Of a stretch of DNA of 64,000 nt, positions 23,274 through 34,638 are shown one piece after another. The stretch spans positions 4,116,904 to 4,180,903 of the forward strand of contig JABRWF010000006.1 of NCBI GenBank assembly GCA_018343915.1, written 5' to 3'. The DNA comes from Agroathelia rolfsii (taxonomy: Eukaryota; Basidiomycota; Agaricomycetes; Amylocorticiales; Amylocorticiaceae). Positions within the stretch are counted from its first letter, which is position 1. Each line of letters starts with the position of its first letter. Under the pieces are notes generated by a model. The model saw nothing but the letters and a program-made list of their open reading frames with translations, searched no databases and was not told where the DNA came from. Position numbers and translations under genes: made by a program.

Positions 23274-25383
23274 AAGGGGTAATTACGAGCTTCGGGCCTT
23301 ACAAAATTTGATCCTGATCAATCTGCACATCATTTCCTTGATATTCAGGGAACCTTTTCAAACTTATTTATCATCTGCCTTATTTAAAATCACTACCGGA
23401 TTATTGTTCTAGCAATTAAATACAAGAATTATAATATCTTATACCATTTAAATCTAAAATTGGTGTGATAAAACCGACTAGTATATCCAGGGAGTTTGAA
23501 AAAAAATATTACGACAATTTGAATACATTTTCGTATGGGCCGAAGTACGCTTTTGCATTTGGTCAGTAATCCCAAACCTACCCAAGACTTCCTTCATACA
23601 TTCAACATATGCGATATTTGCCAACGAGAGACTGAAACTAAGGGCCAAATGTTAATTACCAGAAAATTGGTTCGAACTTATGATAGATATCATCATGCAA
23701 ACTTGAGGCCTGTTGCATGCATCCGTGCCAGTATACAAATCAACGGAGAGCCGCAATTCAGTTCCAAGTCCGTAATAGCGGTTTTATAACGATAAAATCT
23801 CCGATGTGACGGTAGCTGTTCAATGTTCAACATTTAATGCTAAGTCACTTGGATCGGATACCACTCAGGCTGGCAACACATCATGATGTCTTTCATTCCA
23901 GTTCTCGAATCGAGAACCGAATTCGCTTTTAGGTCTTGGGTTTCAGGCTTGACAAAGTACATAGAATCATAGTAGGCAATTGTCTCGGGGAGAAGGGAGT
24001 GGGAGTGACCCGGACCGTAACAGCTCAGGCTGATGGTTATCGTTGGCTGATGCTGTTGCTGCTGAAATATTTCATGGCGAGTGCTCACATCATAGTGGGG
24101 TCATTTTAACATATCGGCCTTGACTGATAGAGCATGTGGGATGCTGCTGAAGACACTATTTGCAATCGGTATATATTGACGAAGACCGTTATGCAGGCAT
24201 GTGCGCAGAAGGATTCTATCGCAGTCGACCACATGATGCCAGTGGTCATGGTGTCCGAAGACGAAAGGTGTTTACATAAATCTTACGTGATCAACTGATC
24301 AACTCCGCCGCCTTGAGCTTGAATTGGTGTGACCGGGCTTGCGACTCGGAATGAATACTACAAAGCACTAGTACTGTGGATCGCACCTGAATTGACCTTC
24401 GTACGCGGAGCCTGCACCCACAGCTTATCTGTTTCAGCGCAATATTAGTGATAACCTATTTAGTATACACCACCTAATAGTAGCATACGCTGGACAGCCC
24501 GAGACTGTTCTCAGCTGAACGACCTGCTTCTTCCACGCTCTAGGTTATTTTTATCCCGCGTCACAGCGGCGCATTGCCAGCACTTCTTCCTGCCAGTGGC
24601 AGTTTTCTTTCACGGCTTTTGCGCCCGTCCATCACCAGCATCCACTATCCATCACTCCCCGCTTCCGTCAATTGATTGGCAGCATAACGCCGGACGAGCT
24701 TCCCAAGTCGTCATCTTCAATTTTTAGGAACACAGATTGTGTCTTTTCCACCCATTATGATGCTCAGTAGTCGCAGCCCTGGCTTAGTCTTGCGATACAG
24801 CCTGGACTTAGACCGTGCATTGGCACCCTTGCGGATGGGGCTCTGACATCTGACAAAATTACCAGGTCTATGTCCTAGGACAAATGCCAATAAAACTCAG
24901 TGTGACCTAGGTTATCTTGCGCACAGAGGTTAGACTAATGCGTATGTCTTCGATGTATTGAAATTCTAACGCCAGATGAAGAAAACGCGCACATCCAGTA
25001 CATGCATGAGTAAAAAATTTGCGTTATAGACTCACCCTTCGCGTGCTCTTATTTGCTTATCCCGCCATTCGTCCTCGGGAGCGATGAAATTACATTATAG
25101 TCTAGCTCCTCATGAATATACTCGATGCTTCCCGTTGCTAATACTTTGTCTCGGTCACGCTATCGCAGCACTACCGCCTAGCATACTTCATCTCCCTTGC
25201 TGGGAGAAGACGTATGAAGCAATCGTGTGCGATGTATACCCACTCTTGCGTTATATCAGCGCACGCGCCCTTCCAGTCTGGTGGGTATAAAAGGTTTATT
25301 ATTCACTGCAGTCAAGGGTCGTACAGAACCCATTGGCTCTGGGCAACTTCAAGGCATCCCCCTGAGCCCTTCGTTCGTCCACC
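23274..25383. other. intergenic, 2.1 kb without supportable gene
   Basis: The longest open frames (for example 23535-23789 and 23840-24088) resemble no family and have no splice partners. The right part is the promoter of the first aspartic protease. Confidence 0.6.
25286..25292 (+). promoter_or_regulatory. TATA box of aspartic protease 1
   Basis: TATAAAA, 98 nt before the ATG. The other two proteases have TATA-like boxes at nearly the same distance, which supports the call. Confidence 0.65.
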
Positions 25384-26721
25384 ATGGTTAAGATCGCCAT
25401 CTCCGCTGCCCTCCTTGTCGCGGCATCACTTGTTGCCGCATCTCCAGTTCAGAGGGAGAGCGTCGTTTCACTTCCCTTGCACAAGAAGGCCGCTGCCACA
25501 AGCCCCTCTTCCAAGACTGTTCTCGCTGTCGACGCTGCTCGTATTGCAAAGTTCAAGGGTAGTGCAACCTCAACCGCGGGCGACGCCACTGCCACTAATT
25601 TGGTCGATACATATGTCGTCGCCGTCAAGATCGGCTCCCAGACCTTCTCTAACTTGATCGTCGACACCGGCTCCTCCAACACCTGGGTCGGCGCTGACAC
25701 CAAGTTCTCCGCTGGTTCGACTGGAAAGTCAACAGGCAAGAGCGTCTCTGTCTCTTATGGCTCTGGTGACTTTAGTGGAACGGAATACACTGACACAGTA
25801 AGAATATTGAACATTTGATCCATCCATCTATTGACCGCTGACTATCTTCTTTCTGATCACGTCTAGGTTACTCTCGGTGGCCTTACGGTCTCTGACCAGT
25901 CGATTGGTGTTGCCTCGGAAAGCGATGGCTTCGACGGTTTCGATGGTATCATTGGCTTTGGCCCTACCGACCTGACAGAAGACACTGTTTCTGGCTCAAG
26001 CACCGTGCCCACTTTCCTGGATAACCTCTACAGCCAGGGCACCATCTCCACCGAAGTCCTCGGCGTCTACTTTGCGGATGAATCCGATAGCGACGATGAC
26101 GACGCTAATGGCGTCCTGACCCTCGGCGGCACCGACTCTTCTCTTTACTCTGGCTCCATTACCTACACTAGCCGTGTCGGTGACTACTGGGGTGTCAAGG
26201 TTTCGGAAGTCACCTACGCGGGCACGAACATTGGCTCGATCTCTCAGGCCATTGTCGACACCGGAACTACTCTGGTGAGCGTGCTTATTCAGAGGTGTAG
26301 GACGAGGGCCCTAACCATTTGAACAGATCTACCTCCCTACGTCCATCTACGACAAGTTTGTGTCTGACTCCGGAGGGAAGTATGATGACTCCACTGGTCT
26401 CGTCAAATACACTAGCGAGCCTACCGGTAACCTCGTACTCACCATTGGCGGCACAGCATTCACTTTGACCCCCGCCGACTATCTCGTTCCTAAGGATCAG
26501 TATGAAAACTTTGGCTTGAGCGGCTCTGACTACTACACGTACGTCGGCGATGGTGGTGATGAGGTTCCAGATGCCATTCTTGGCTTATTCTTCCTCACCA
26601 ACTTCTACTCTGTTTTTGATACGTACGTCGCGTTCTTACCAAGCTTTGCTAATGATCGCCAACACTAACGCCATATTTATCCAGGACCAATAACCGCGTC
26701 GGTCTTGCTGTTGCTGCTTAG
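25384..26721 (+). CDS. secreted aspartic protease 1 (peptidase family A1)
   Basis: Four exons (25384-25797, 25867-26274, 26327-26622, 26685-26721) give 384 residues. A signal peptide (MVKIAISAALLVAASLVAA) and a propeptide of about 70 residues precede the two-lobed pepsin fold. Catalytic motifs are VDTGSSNTW (Asp about 94) and VDTGTTL (Asp about 269). The flap Tyr lies in VSVSYGSGDFSG. It ends NNRVGLAVAA, as in polyporopepsin-like enzymes, which digest extracellular protein. Intron positions are identical to the two other copies in this cluster. It is the most divergent copy, with an acidic DESDSDDDDAN insertion and 384 rather than 386 residues. Confidence 0.95.
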
Positions 26722-29238
26722 AGAAACCTGACAAAGAACGCATGGGATAGATGAACTCTGGAAGATTATCAACTTTGTATATCATCCACTGTGATATAAA
26801 GATCATTGTACTTTTCAGTTATTGGTACATTTATGAAATGTTTTGTATTTTATATTTCGAGGCATTGAGGCTGGCGTGCGATGAGGTCTATCCGGAAATG
26901 TCCACTTTAACTCTCAGCAGCACTCGAGCTACTAGCAGGTAAATTCCAAACCTTTTAACTTATGCTTGCATAAAACAGGGGGATGGATATTAATTACTAC
27001 CCAACGGGCATCAACACGCGCTGGTTATTGCAGAAAAGTTTCAAGTGTGTTATTTAGCGTCGTTTCACTGGCTGAGCTGCCTTATACTTCATTTAATCTA
27101 ATAACTACGAGTACATGATTACACCTCAACTTTGAACTAGCGAAGAGGCCTATAGCCACGATCCCCGAGCGATGTCTCTAGGTCGAACTCGGTTGCATAC
27201 CAGTGCGTTGGCACGCGACTCACATCTTTGTCCACACGCCCAAGAGGTACGGCAAATGCACAGGAAAGCCAGTGAGTGGGCAAAGCGCGAAGTGCTTCCC
27301 GAATGCAGCTGTGAATGATCCTAGTGAAAAACGGTGAGCAGCAAGGGTGAGACGATGTAACGGATCGAGACCCTCCGGCACAGATTGTAAGGTGACATAC
27401 GTCATGTTACATATTTCTTTATTTCATTAGTAGTATTAGTGTACGACAGCATTCCATTCCACTCAATTCGCGTACGACAGCGTTCCATTCCACTCAGGAT
27501 ATAGTTACATTCCACAGTCGACTCGGTTACATTCGTACGCTCGTGATTCTCATTATTTAGCATATCAGGATAGGTATAAATACAGAGCATGTATGTAGTC
27601 GGATAGGACAAGCAATCGACATTTTATACCAGTTCTCTCTCTCGTGTGACTCATTTCTAGTGACATCCCTGCTCGGACGTCACAGACGAGCAACCCACGC
27701 ACCTTGCTCTGTCTAGCTTCTCGGATCAGACCTAGCCCTATTCTGTGCAAGGTATTGTGCAGGTGCCCATGTGTCCTTAAATCTGTTTGGAGCAGCGCAA
27801 GATGTTTATAGGTTGTTAATAGCAAAGGGTGCTTCATTGAGATCAATGCGTTACAATAGCCAAGATAAACAGATACGGAGATATGTATCAGGTTTCAGCC
27901 CGATCTAACGACAGAAGGACGAGGAAATTAATGGAGCATAAGTACAAATGATCAAGGGGGCGACGGGTGGGTAAAATGATGTCTGTTAGGGGCAGGCAGG
28001 AGGAAGGAGTGAATCTGCCTGCCTCTAGTCGCGTGTGTACAAACTTGAAGACAACTGCCTAACGCCGTCTTCATGCCTCCTCCGGCGGAGGTCACGGAGC
28101 ACGCGGGGTGATGTGTGACGCAAGCGTCACGCAGTTACCCGGGTGCTGACCCGTGCAGCGAATGCGAGGGCAGCGAGAATGTACTTAGTACATCTCGGCA
28201 CCCCTCTCACTGCTGTGTTGGGATAAGGTGGCTACATGCCCTTAAAAAACACCACTGCAGGAGACAAAAGCGTGCAAAAGCAGGAAAGCAAATGTAGAGC
28301 AGTAACAAACCTGTGTGCACCCGTGAGACCTCCCAATGCCGAATTGGGTTCGGCTGCACGAAATCAGAAGCCCTTATATTTATGGACCCCTCACACGCAG
28401 AATTGCGTCATTGAGGTGGCAGTTCAAGCATCAAATTCAACTTTAAGTCACGGTCTACCATGACCATGACGGACTTGTCGGCGGTACTTGGTAATTAATC
28501 TTAATTATGGCAATGCCGTATGTAACGACCACTTGCTTTACATGCTTATCGCTCGGCCTTCTTTCTCCTTTACACAGAAATTCATATGTTTCATGCGAAG
28601 TGGTTGTCGGCAAGTTGACGGCCATCATCGACACATCCGAGTATCTGCCTGTTCTCTTTTTGCGCTCATTCACGTTCAATACACCGAGTCTGTCGCCGAC
28701 TGGATAGGATGCTATTGTATCTCCTTGATTTTCAAGTCCGTCGTCCGGATTTTCTACTCTGCAAGGACACATACTGTGTATATTTTGGTTTTCAATATGC
28801 CTAAATATCGGTTCTTCAGGCCTGAACCAACTTGCAAATCAGCTTTGAACCACATGATCTCGTCCGTCGCGTCGTCTTTACTACGAAAGACTCAAAACTC
28901 AAGGGTGAAGGATGTTTCTCTAGCCATATGGCCAGTATGAAGCCAATCCTTCTGCAATACGTGATCCGAGCAAGAAGAGCACATTAGATCAGACTAGGGA
29001 TAGAAGCTATGGACTTCGTCGCAAGTAATTTTAACGCACTACAAGCCTGTCATTCATGTGCCCTCTATCTCTCTTTCTATCTATATCTGCGGCAAAAAAC
29101 GGCAGGGTGTTATTTCAAGTGACTCTTGCTGATTGTTAACATTGTCACCGCATGTACCGATACGTTCATTTGCGCGCTCATGAGGTTTGTATACTGCCCA
29201 TGCCCGCTTTGGTTTTAAAAAAGGCATGCTCTCAAATG
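26722..29238. other. intergenic between aspartic proteases 1 and 2
   Basis: 2.5 kb with no supportable gene. It includes a 25-bp direct repeat (see separate entry), a GC-rich patch at 28020-28210 and the promoter of protease 2. Frames at 28488-28940 are open but unlike any family I know. Confidence 0.55.
27441..27496. repeat. 25-bp direct repeat, two copies
   Basis: Two copies of GTACGACAGC-A/G-TTCCATTCCACTCA at 27441-27465 and 27472-27496, differing at one base, with a 31-nt period. The function is unknown; it could be a remnant of slippage or a factor-binding pair. Confidence 0.6.
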
Positions 29239-29245
29239 TATATAA
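29239..29245 (+). promoter_or_regulatory. TATA box of aspartic protease 2
   Basis: TATATAA, about 96 nt before the ATG, the same spacing as in protease 1. Confidence 0.6.
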
Positions 29246-29334
29246 GACCTGTTCACCCTCAATACAGGATAGTCGCAGAACTCATCGGCTCTGAGCAAGT
29301 CCAAACATCCTCCTCAGCCAATCGTTTGTCCACT

Positions 29335-30679
29335 ATGGTTAAGATCTCCATCTCCGCCGCTCTCCTCGTCGCAGCCTCTCTTGTTGCCGCCACCCCTGTG
29401 AAGAGGGAGGGTGTCATTTCCATCCCCCTCCAGAAGAAGGCCGCTGCTACCAGCCCCTCTTCCCAGACGATCCTGGCTGTCGATGCCGCTCGCCTCGCCA
29501 AGTTCAGGGGTACTGCGACTTCATCCTCTAGCGATGCAACTGCTACCAACCTCGTCGACCAGTACGTTGTCTCCGTCGAGGTCGGCTCCCAGACCTTCTC
29601 CAAAATGATTGTCGACACTGGCTCCTCCAACACCTGGGTCGGCGCAGATACTAAGTTCTCTGCTGGCTCTACCGGCAAGTCGACCGGCAAGAGTGTTTCC
29701 GTCTCTTACGGCTCTGGATCTTTCAGTGGTACCGAGTACACTGACACTGTAAGCAAAGATATTGTATAATATAAAACAAACAATTTACTTATATCTCAAT
29801 TGCTCATAGGTAACCCTTGGTGGTGCAACCGTCACCAGCCAATCCATTGGTGTTGCATCGACCAGCAGCGGCTTCACCGGCACAGACGGTATTATTGGCT
29901 TCGGACCTACGGACTTGACTGAGGACACTGTTTCTGGCGAGGATACCGTGCCTACGTTCATGGACAAGCTTTACAGTCAGGGCACCATCTCCACCGAAGT
30001 CCTCGGTGTTTCCTTTGCAGACCTTTCTGGTAGCGAGGATGAAGGTGCAAATGGCGTCCTGACCCTTGGCGGCACCGATTCCTCCAAGTACTCTGGATCT
30101 ATCACCTACACCGACCGTGTTGGTGAATACTGGGGTGTTAAGGTTTCTGAAGTTGCTTATGGCAGCAGCAACCTCGGGTCGATCTCTCAGGCCATCGTCG
30201 ACACCGGAACTACTCTGGTAAGTACGAGCATATGATGAATTGAGAAGAAATGCTCATTTGCGGCTAAAAATTAGATCTACCTCCCCACTTCGATCTACGA
30301 CAAGTTCGTCGATGATTCTGATGGTACCTACGATGATGAGACTGGCCTCGTCAGGTACAGCAGCAAGCCCACCAAGGACTTGGTGCTTACTATTGGTGGT
30401 ACCAAGTTCACCCTGACGCCTGATGACTATCTCCTCCCGAACGACCAGTATGAGAACTGGGGCATCGTCAGCACCTCTTCACACTACTACACCTATGTTG
30501 GTGATGGTGGTGATGATACTCCCTCTTCCATCCTTGGGATGTTCTTCCTCACCAACTTCTACGCCGTCTTTGATACGTACGTCGATTCTCGCCTAGTTTC
30601 GCTTGTGAGATGTGACGCTAATAGACTATTTTATGGAACTAGGACTAATGACCGCGTTGGGCTTGCTGTTGCCGCGTAG
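29335..30679 (+). CDS. secreted aspartic protease 2 (peptidase family A1)
   Basis: Four exons (29335-29748, 29810-30217, 30275-30576, 30643-30679) give 386 residues. It has a signal peptide MVKISISAALLVAASLVAAT, a propeptide, catalytic VDTGSSNTW and VDTGTTL, and flap VSVSYGSGSFSG. An upstream in-frame ATG at 29152 would put about 61 residues before the signal peptide, so the ATG at 29335 is preferred; it aligns with both paralogues and sits about 96 nt after a TATA box. Exon lengths match protease 3 exactly. The pair is convergent, 829 bp apart. Confidence 0.95.
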
Positions 30680-31508
30680 GCCGAAAGTATCTACTAAACC
30701 AATGGCTAGGAAATACCCTTTTTGTACAAGTATCTGTCCAAGATTCAATGAATACCACTGTTTTTGGATCTATTGATTATAAGCAAGCCTTTCGAATCTC
30801 ATAATGCTAATTGAGTGGATGCAACTCTTGTAAATGTATCGCTTGACAAACATCCCTTGCTCATTGGTATACTTGGACTATTCAATACTTCGGAGACGAT
30901 TGTCTAGGTGTCCACAACGTGCATAGGACCTGCAAATAATTTCGCTGGCATTGCTGGACCAGATATTGTCTTTCAAGTCGGCTAATTTTTGAAGTCGTCA
31001 TTCACGAGTCACTCAGGTAAATTAAAATCACTTTTAGTTATGAAAGATACACAGCATGAAATGGCTAACTGACTGTGTTGCAGTGACTTGATATGATTAA
31101 CTGCCGGCACGACGAAGAGCATTGAATATCGGTCAACATGACCAAGAACAGTACCCATCCATTTAATTATGTAGATCCATGTAGGAGGAATAGATGAGTT
31201 TTCATCTCAATTTCTCTGTTTATTAACCAAACACTTTGAGTTTGTTTTCTTAGTTCCATATTTCAACTCATACTCGGAAATTTATTGTTGAGAAAATCGG
31301 CCAATAGCACTATAACAAAGACGTTACTATTTGGCCCAACCAAACTCTACCTCAATAGCTCTCAAACACTTATCATAACTTTTGGTGATCCAGGTTGGAG
31401 AATTCACAAATCCCAATGCATTTGATACAACAATCAGTGATGTACAGTGACACTTTTGCTTTTTTAAAAATAGATATCTAACACCATCAAACAACTCCAT
31501 ATGGACGT
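30680..31508. other. shared 3' region of convergent proteases 2 and 3
   Basis: AT-rich, with no gene. Both genes terminate here. Confidence 0.6.
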
Positions 31509-32858
31509 TTAGGCAGCGACAGCGAGACCAACACGGCTATTAGTCCTGTAAGTCGAGCTGAGATTAGCATCCATACCCCTTGGAAAGTAAAGAAGAGACA
31601 TACGTGTCAAAGACGGAGTAGAAGTTGGTGAGGAAGAACATCCCAAGGATGGAAGAGGGAGTCTCATCACCACCGTCACCAACGTAGGTGTAGTAGTGTG
31701 AAGAGGTGCTGACGATGCCCCAGTTCTCATACTGGTCTTGAGGGAGAAGGTAGTCGTCAGGCGTGAGGGTAAAATCAGTACCACCAATCGTGAGCACCAA
31801 GTCGCTTGTGGGCTTGCTGGTGTATCTAACGAGACCAGTCTCATCATCGTAGGTACCATCAGAATCATCGACGAACTTGTCGTAGATCGAAGTGGGAAGG
31901 TAGATCTATTTCAGGTCGAAATATAAATGAATACTCGTTAATGGATATTCTACACCGTGTTATTGGACACATGCTCACCAGAGTGGTTCCGGTGTCGACG
32001 ATGGCCTGAGAGATCGACCCAAGGCTGCTGCCGCCATAAGCAACTTCCGAGACCTCGACACCCCAGTAGTCACCAATACGGTTGGTATAGGTGATAGAGC
32101 CAGAGTAGTAGGATGAATCAGTGCCACCAAGGGTCAGAACGCCATTGACATCATCGGTGTCGCTGCCCGACTCATCGGCGAAGTGGATGCCGACAACTTC
32201 GGTGGAAATGGTGCCCTGGCTGTGGAGATTGTCCATGAACGTAGGCACGGTATTCTCGCCAGACACAGTGTCCTCAGTCAAGTCAGTGGGACCAAAGCCG
32301 ATGATACCGTCCGTGCCGGTGAAGCCGCTGCTGCTCGACGCAACACCGATGGACTGGCTAGTGACGGTTGCACCACCAAGGGTTACCTTTGAATTACAAG
32401 GATCATCAGAGAATACACTCCAATTATCTTATAATTTCACTTACGGTATCTGTGTATTCCGTGCCGCTGAAGGAGCCAGAGCCATAGCTAACCTCAACGC
32501 TCTTTCCAGTCGACTTGCCGGTAGAGCCAGCTTCGAACTTGGTGTCGGCGCCAACCCAGGTGTTGGAAGAGCCGGTGTCGACGATCATGTTGGCGAAGGT
32601 CTGGTCGCCGACTTCGACGGAGACAACGTACTGGTCGACGAGGTTGGTGGCGGTAGCATCGCTAGAGGACGAGGTTGCAGTGCTCTTGAACTTGGCAAGA
32701 CGAGCGGCGTCGACAGCCAGGATTGTCTTGGAAGAGGGGCTGGTAGCAGCGGCCTTCTTCTGGAGAGGGATGGAGATGACGCCCTCCCTCTTCACAGGGG
32801 TGGCGGCAACAAGAGATGCTGCGACGAGGAGAGCGGCAGAGATGGAAATCTTAACCAT
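31509..32858 (-). CDS. secreted aspartic protease 3 (peptidase family A1)
   Basis: Four exons on the minus strand (32858-32445, 32386-31979, 31905-31604, 31545-31509) give 386 residues. Its signal peptide and propeptide are nearly identical to protease 2 (PVKREGVISIPLQKKAAATS). It has catalytic VDTGSSNTW and VDTGTTL, and flap VEVSYGSGSFSG. Differences from protease 2 are scattered, mostly acidic changes (DESGSDTDDVN in the loop after the first lobe). It is a recent inverted duplicate of protease 2. A long plus-strand frame over the same DNA is only its shadow. Confidence 0.95.
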
Positions 32859-32956
32859 AGTGGACAAACGGAGTGGGCTAGAGAGAGAGTAGAGAGTCTG
32901 CTTGCTCAAAGCCGATGAGGTCTGCGACGAGGATTAAACTGCGCTGAAGAGAGACT

Positions 32957-32963
32957 CTTTATA
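32957..32963 (-). promoter_or_regulatory. TATA box of aspartic protease 3
   Basis: TATAAAG on the minus strand, about 100 nt before the ATG. Confidence 0.6.
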
Positions 32964-34564
32964 CATTTTGGTGTTGAGCCAGCAGAGGCAGACACTACGG
33001 ACACATGCTAATTACCAAAGTGTACCGAATCCTCGCATGGCGAATTCGAAATGCGACGTTACGGTTCCGAATTACAGGTATTCCGCATGAAGCTGTAGTT
33101 CCTCTTTGGCGACAGAATATTGCGCATGCATCTGTTTAGATAGAGTAAAGTTGATTGAGACAATGTGGCATCTGGATGTAAATCCATGTGGGCTTAGACG
33201 AGATAAGAGTGTATCCTGCGTGCTGGCACGGCGACTACGCGTCACGGTCATGCAAAAGGTATGTTATACTTGGTAGTGCACCATTAGAGCATTCTCACAA
33301 CACCGATCATACTGGGCAGCCTGAGCTGTTGATCCCGGGCCGGGCCCTCTTCTTCTGCCTACCATATTAATATCACAAAGCACTATTGACACTGGGATAG
33401 TCATAGCATGCATCAGCGGATATAGGGCTATAGGAAGCTGGTGCAAAGGGCATCCAGAGCATGTGCAGTGTCAGTAATGCACAGCACCTGCGGAGATGAA
33501 TCGCCTTTGGCCGGTCAACTTGGCGGCTCAAGTCTGGTCATCACTATATCAGTGGTGTCTGGGTCCTCAGTGAACTCGCTAAAATGTACTAGTAAACTGG
33601 TCATTGATATTCCGAGCACTCGGACCCTCAGTTTGCGTGTCTGGACTGAACAGCCTGAATGGCTATTCAAAGAACATGATCTTTCATCTATCGCGGCAAA
33701 TGAAACACTGTGTTACATATAACTTATCTTATGCTGCTTTGCCCATACTGCTACTGTTATACGCGGATTACACTACCACATGGTCTCTAAGAAAAGCTGA
33801 TTCATTCATCAAAATACGAGCCGGATATCAATAGCTCTCTGGTAAGACAGTCACTGTAATGTACAGCACAACCACATAATCACCCTCTGAGGCGCGAGAA
33901 CGGGGGTTTGCTAGTAGAGCGGCTGGAGGACTGAAGCTGAATACTTTGGAACGACGCATATTGTAATTACGAACACAGAGCTTCGACAGCGTGTAATTGA
34001 ATCATGTGTAAAGGAACAAACACGGAAATAGACTCCTATTGGCAAACCTAGTGCTCGTCCACCGCTCTGTATCAATGGGCTATTTTAAGGTTGTCGGCCA
34101 TGCCGATTCCATCAGCAACGTGAAGTAGAAATCCCAATAAGTCCTACTACGTGGTTCGCATAGTAGCCTTACAATTTCATTACCTGAAATGCCGTGCTAT
34201 TGCTATTAATATTTAACTTATAGTGAGCAAGGAGATTGTATATCTTCCAGCATTGGCCGCCCTCAAGTTACTAATATATTTTTGCCGAAAATAGTGTTAC
34301 ATGATTGTGTTTCTGGTAAATTCAATACAATAATAGGGTGACAATAATATTATATACGCCTGTGCCATCGCCCGGATCGATTCTCTTGACACGGACTCGT
34401 AACATCTTCTAAATATCATTCTCCTCATCGATGAACGCGGCAGAGTTGGTGGCAGCACTGGGGGAAAACGAGGTAATAGGATGATCAGTAATGTCCAGAG
34501 AGGTAGTCGCACCGGAAGGGCATGTGCGGGTGCCATGGATCTTTTGTTGATGGCATGGTAAGGT
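32964..34564. other. intergenic, no gene seen
   Basis: Upstream of protease 3 and downstream of the membrane-protein gene. Short frames only (for example 33441-33722), none recognisable. Confidence 0.55.
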
Positions 34565-34566
34565 GT

Positions 34567-34585
34567 TTTTTTTTTTTTTTTTTTT
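34567..34585. repeat. poly-T tract
   Basis: An uninterrupted run of about 19 T residues. Seen from the gene on the minus strand it is a poly-A run 50-70 nt past the stop codon at 34639, so it could be a simple-sequence tract or a trace of retrocopied RNA. Confidence 0.6.
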
Positions 34586-34638
34586 GAAGATTATGAGTCG
34601 CTACAAGTAATCGAAATATCAACCAATAGCATTGATGC

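Noticed and set aside
32121..32918. Plus-strand frame of 265 codons
   Set aside because: Shadow of aspartic protease 3, whose minus-strand frame has signal peptide, catalytic motifs and conserved introns.
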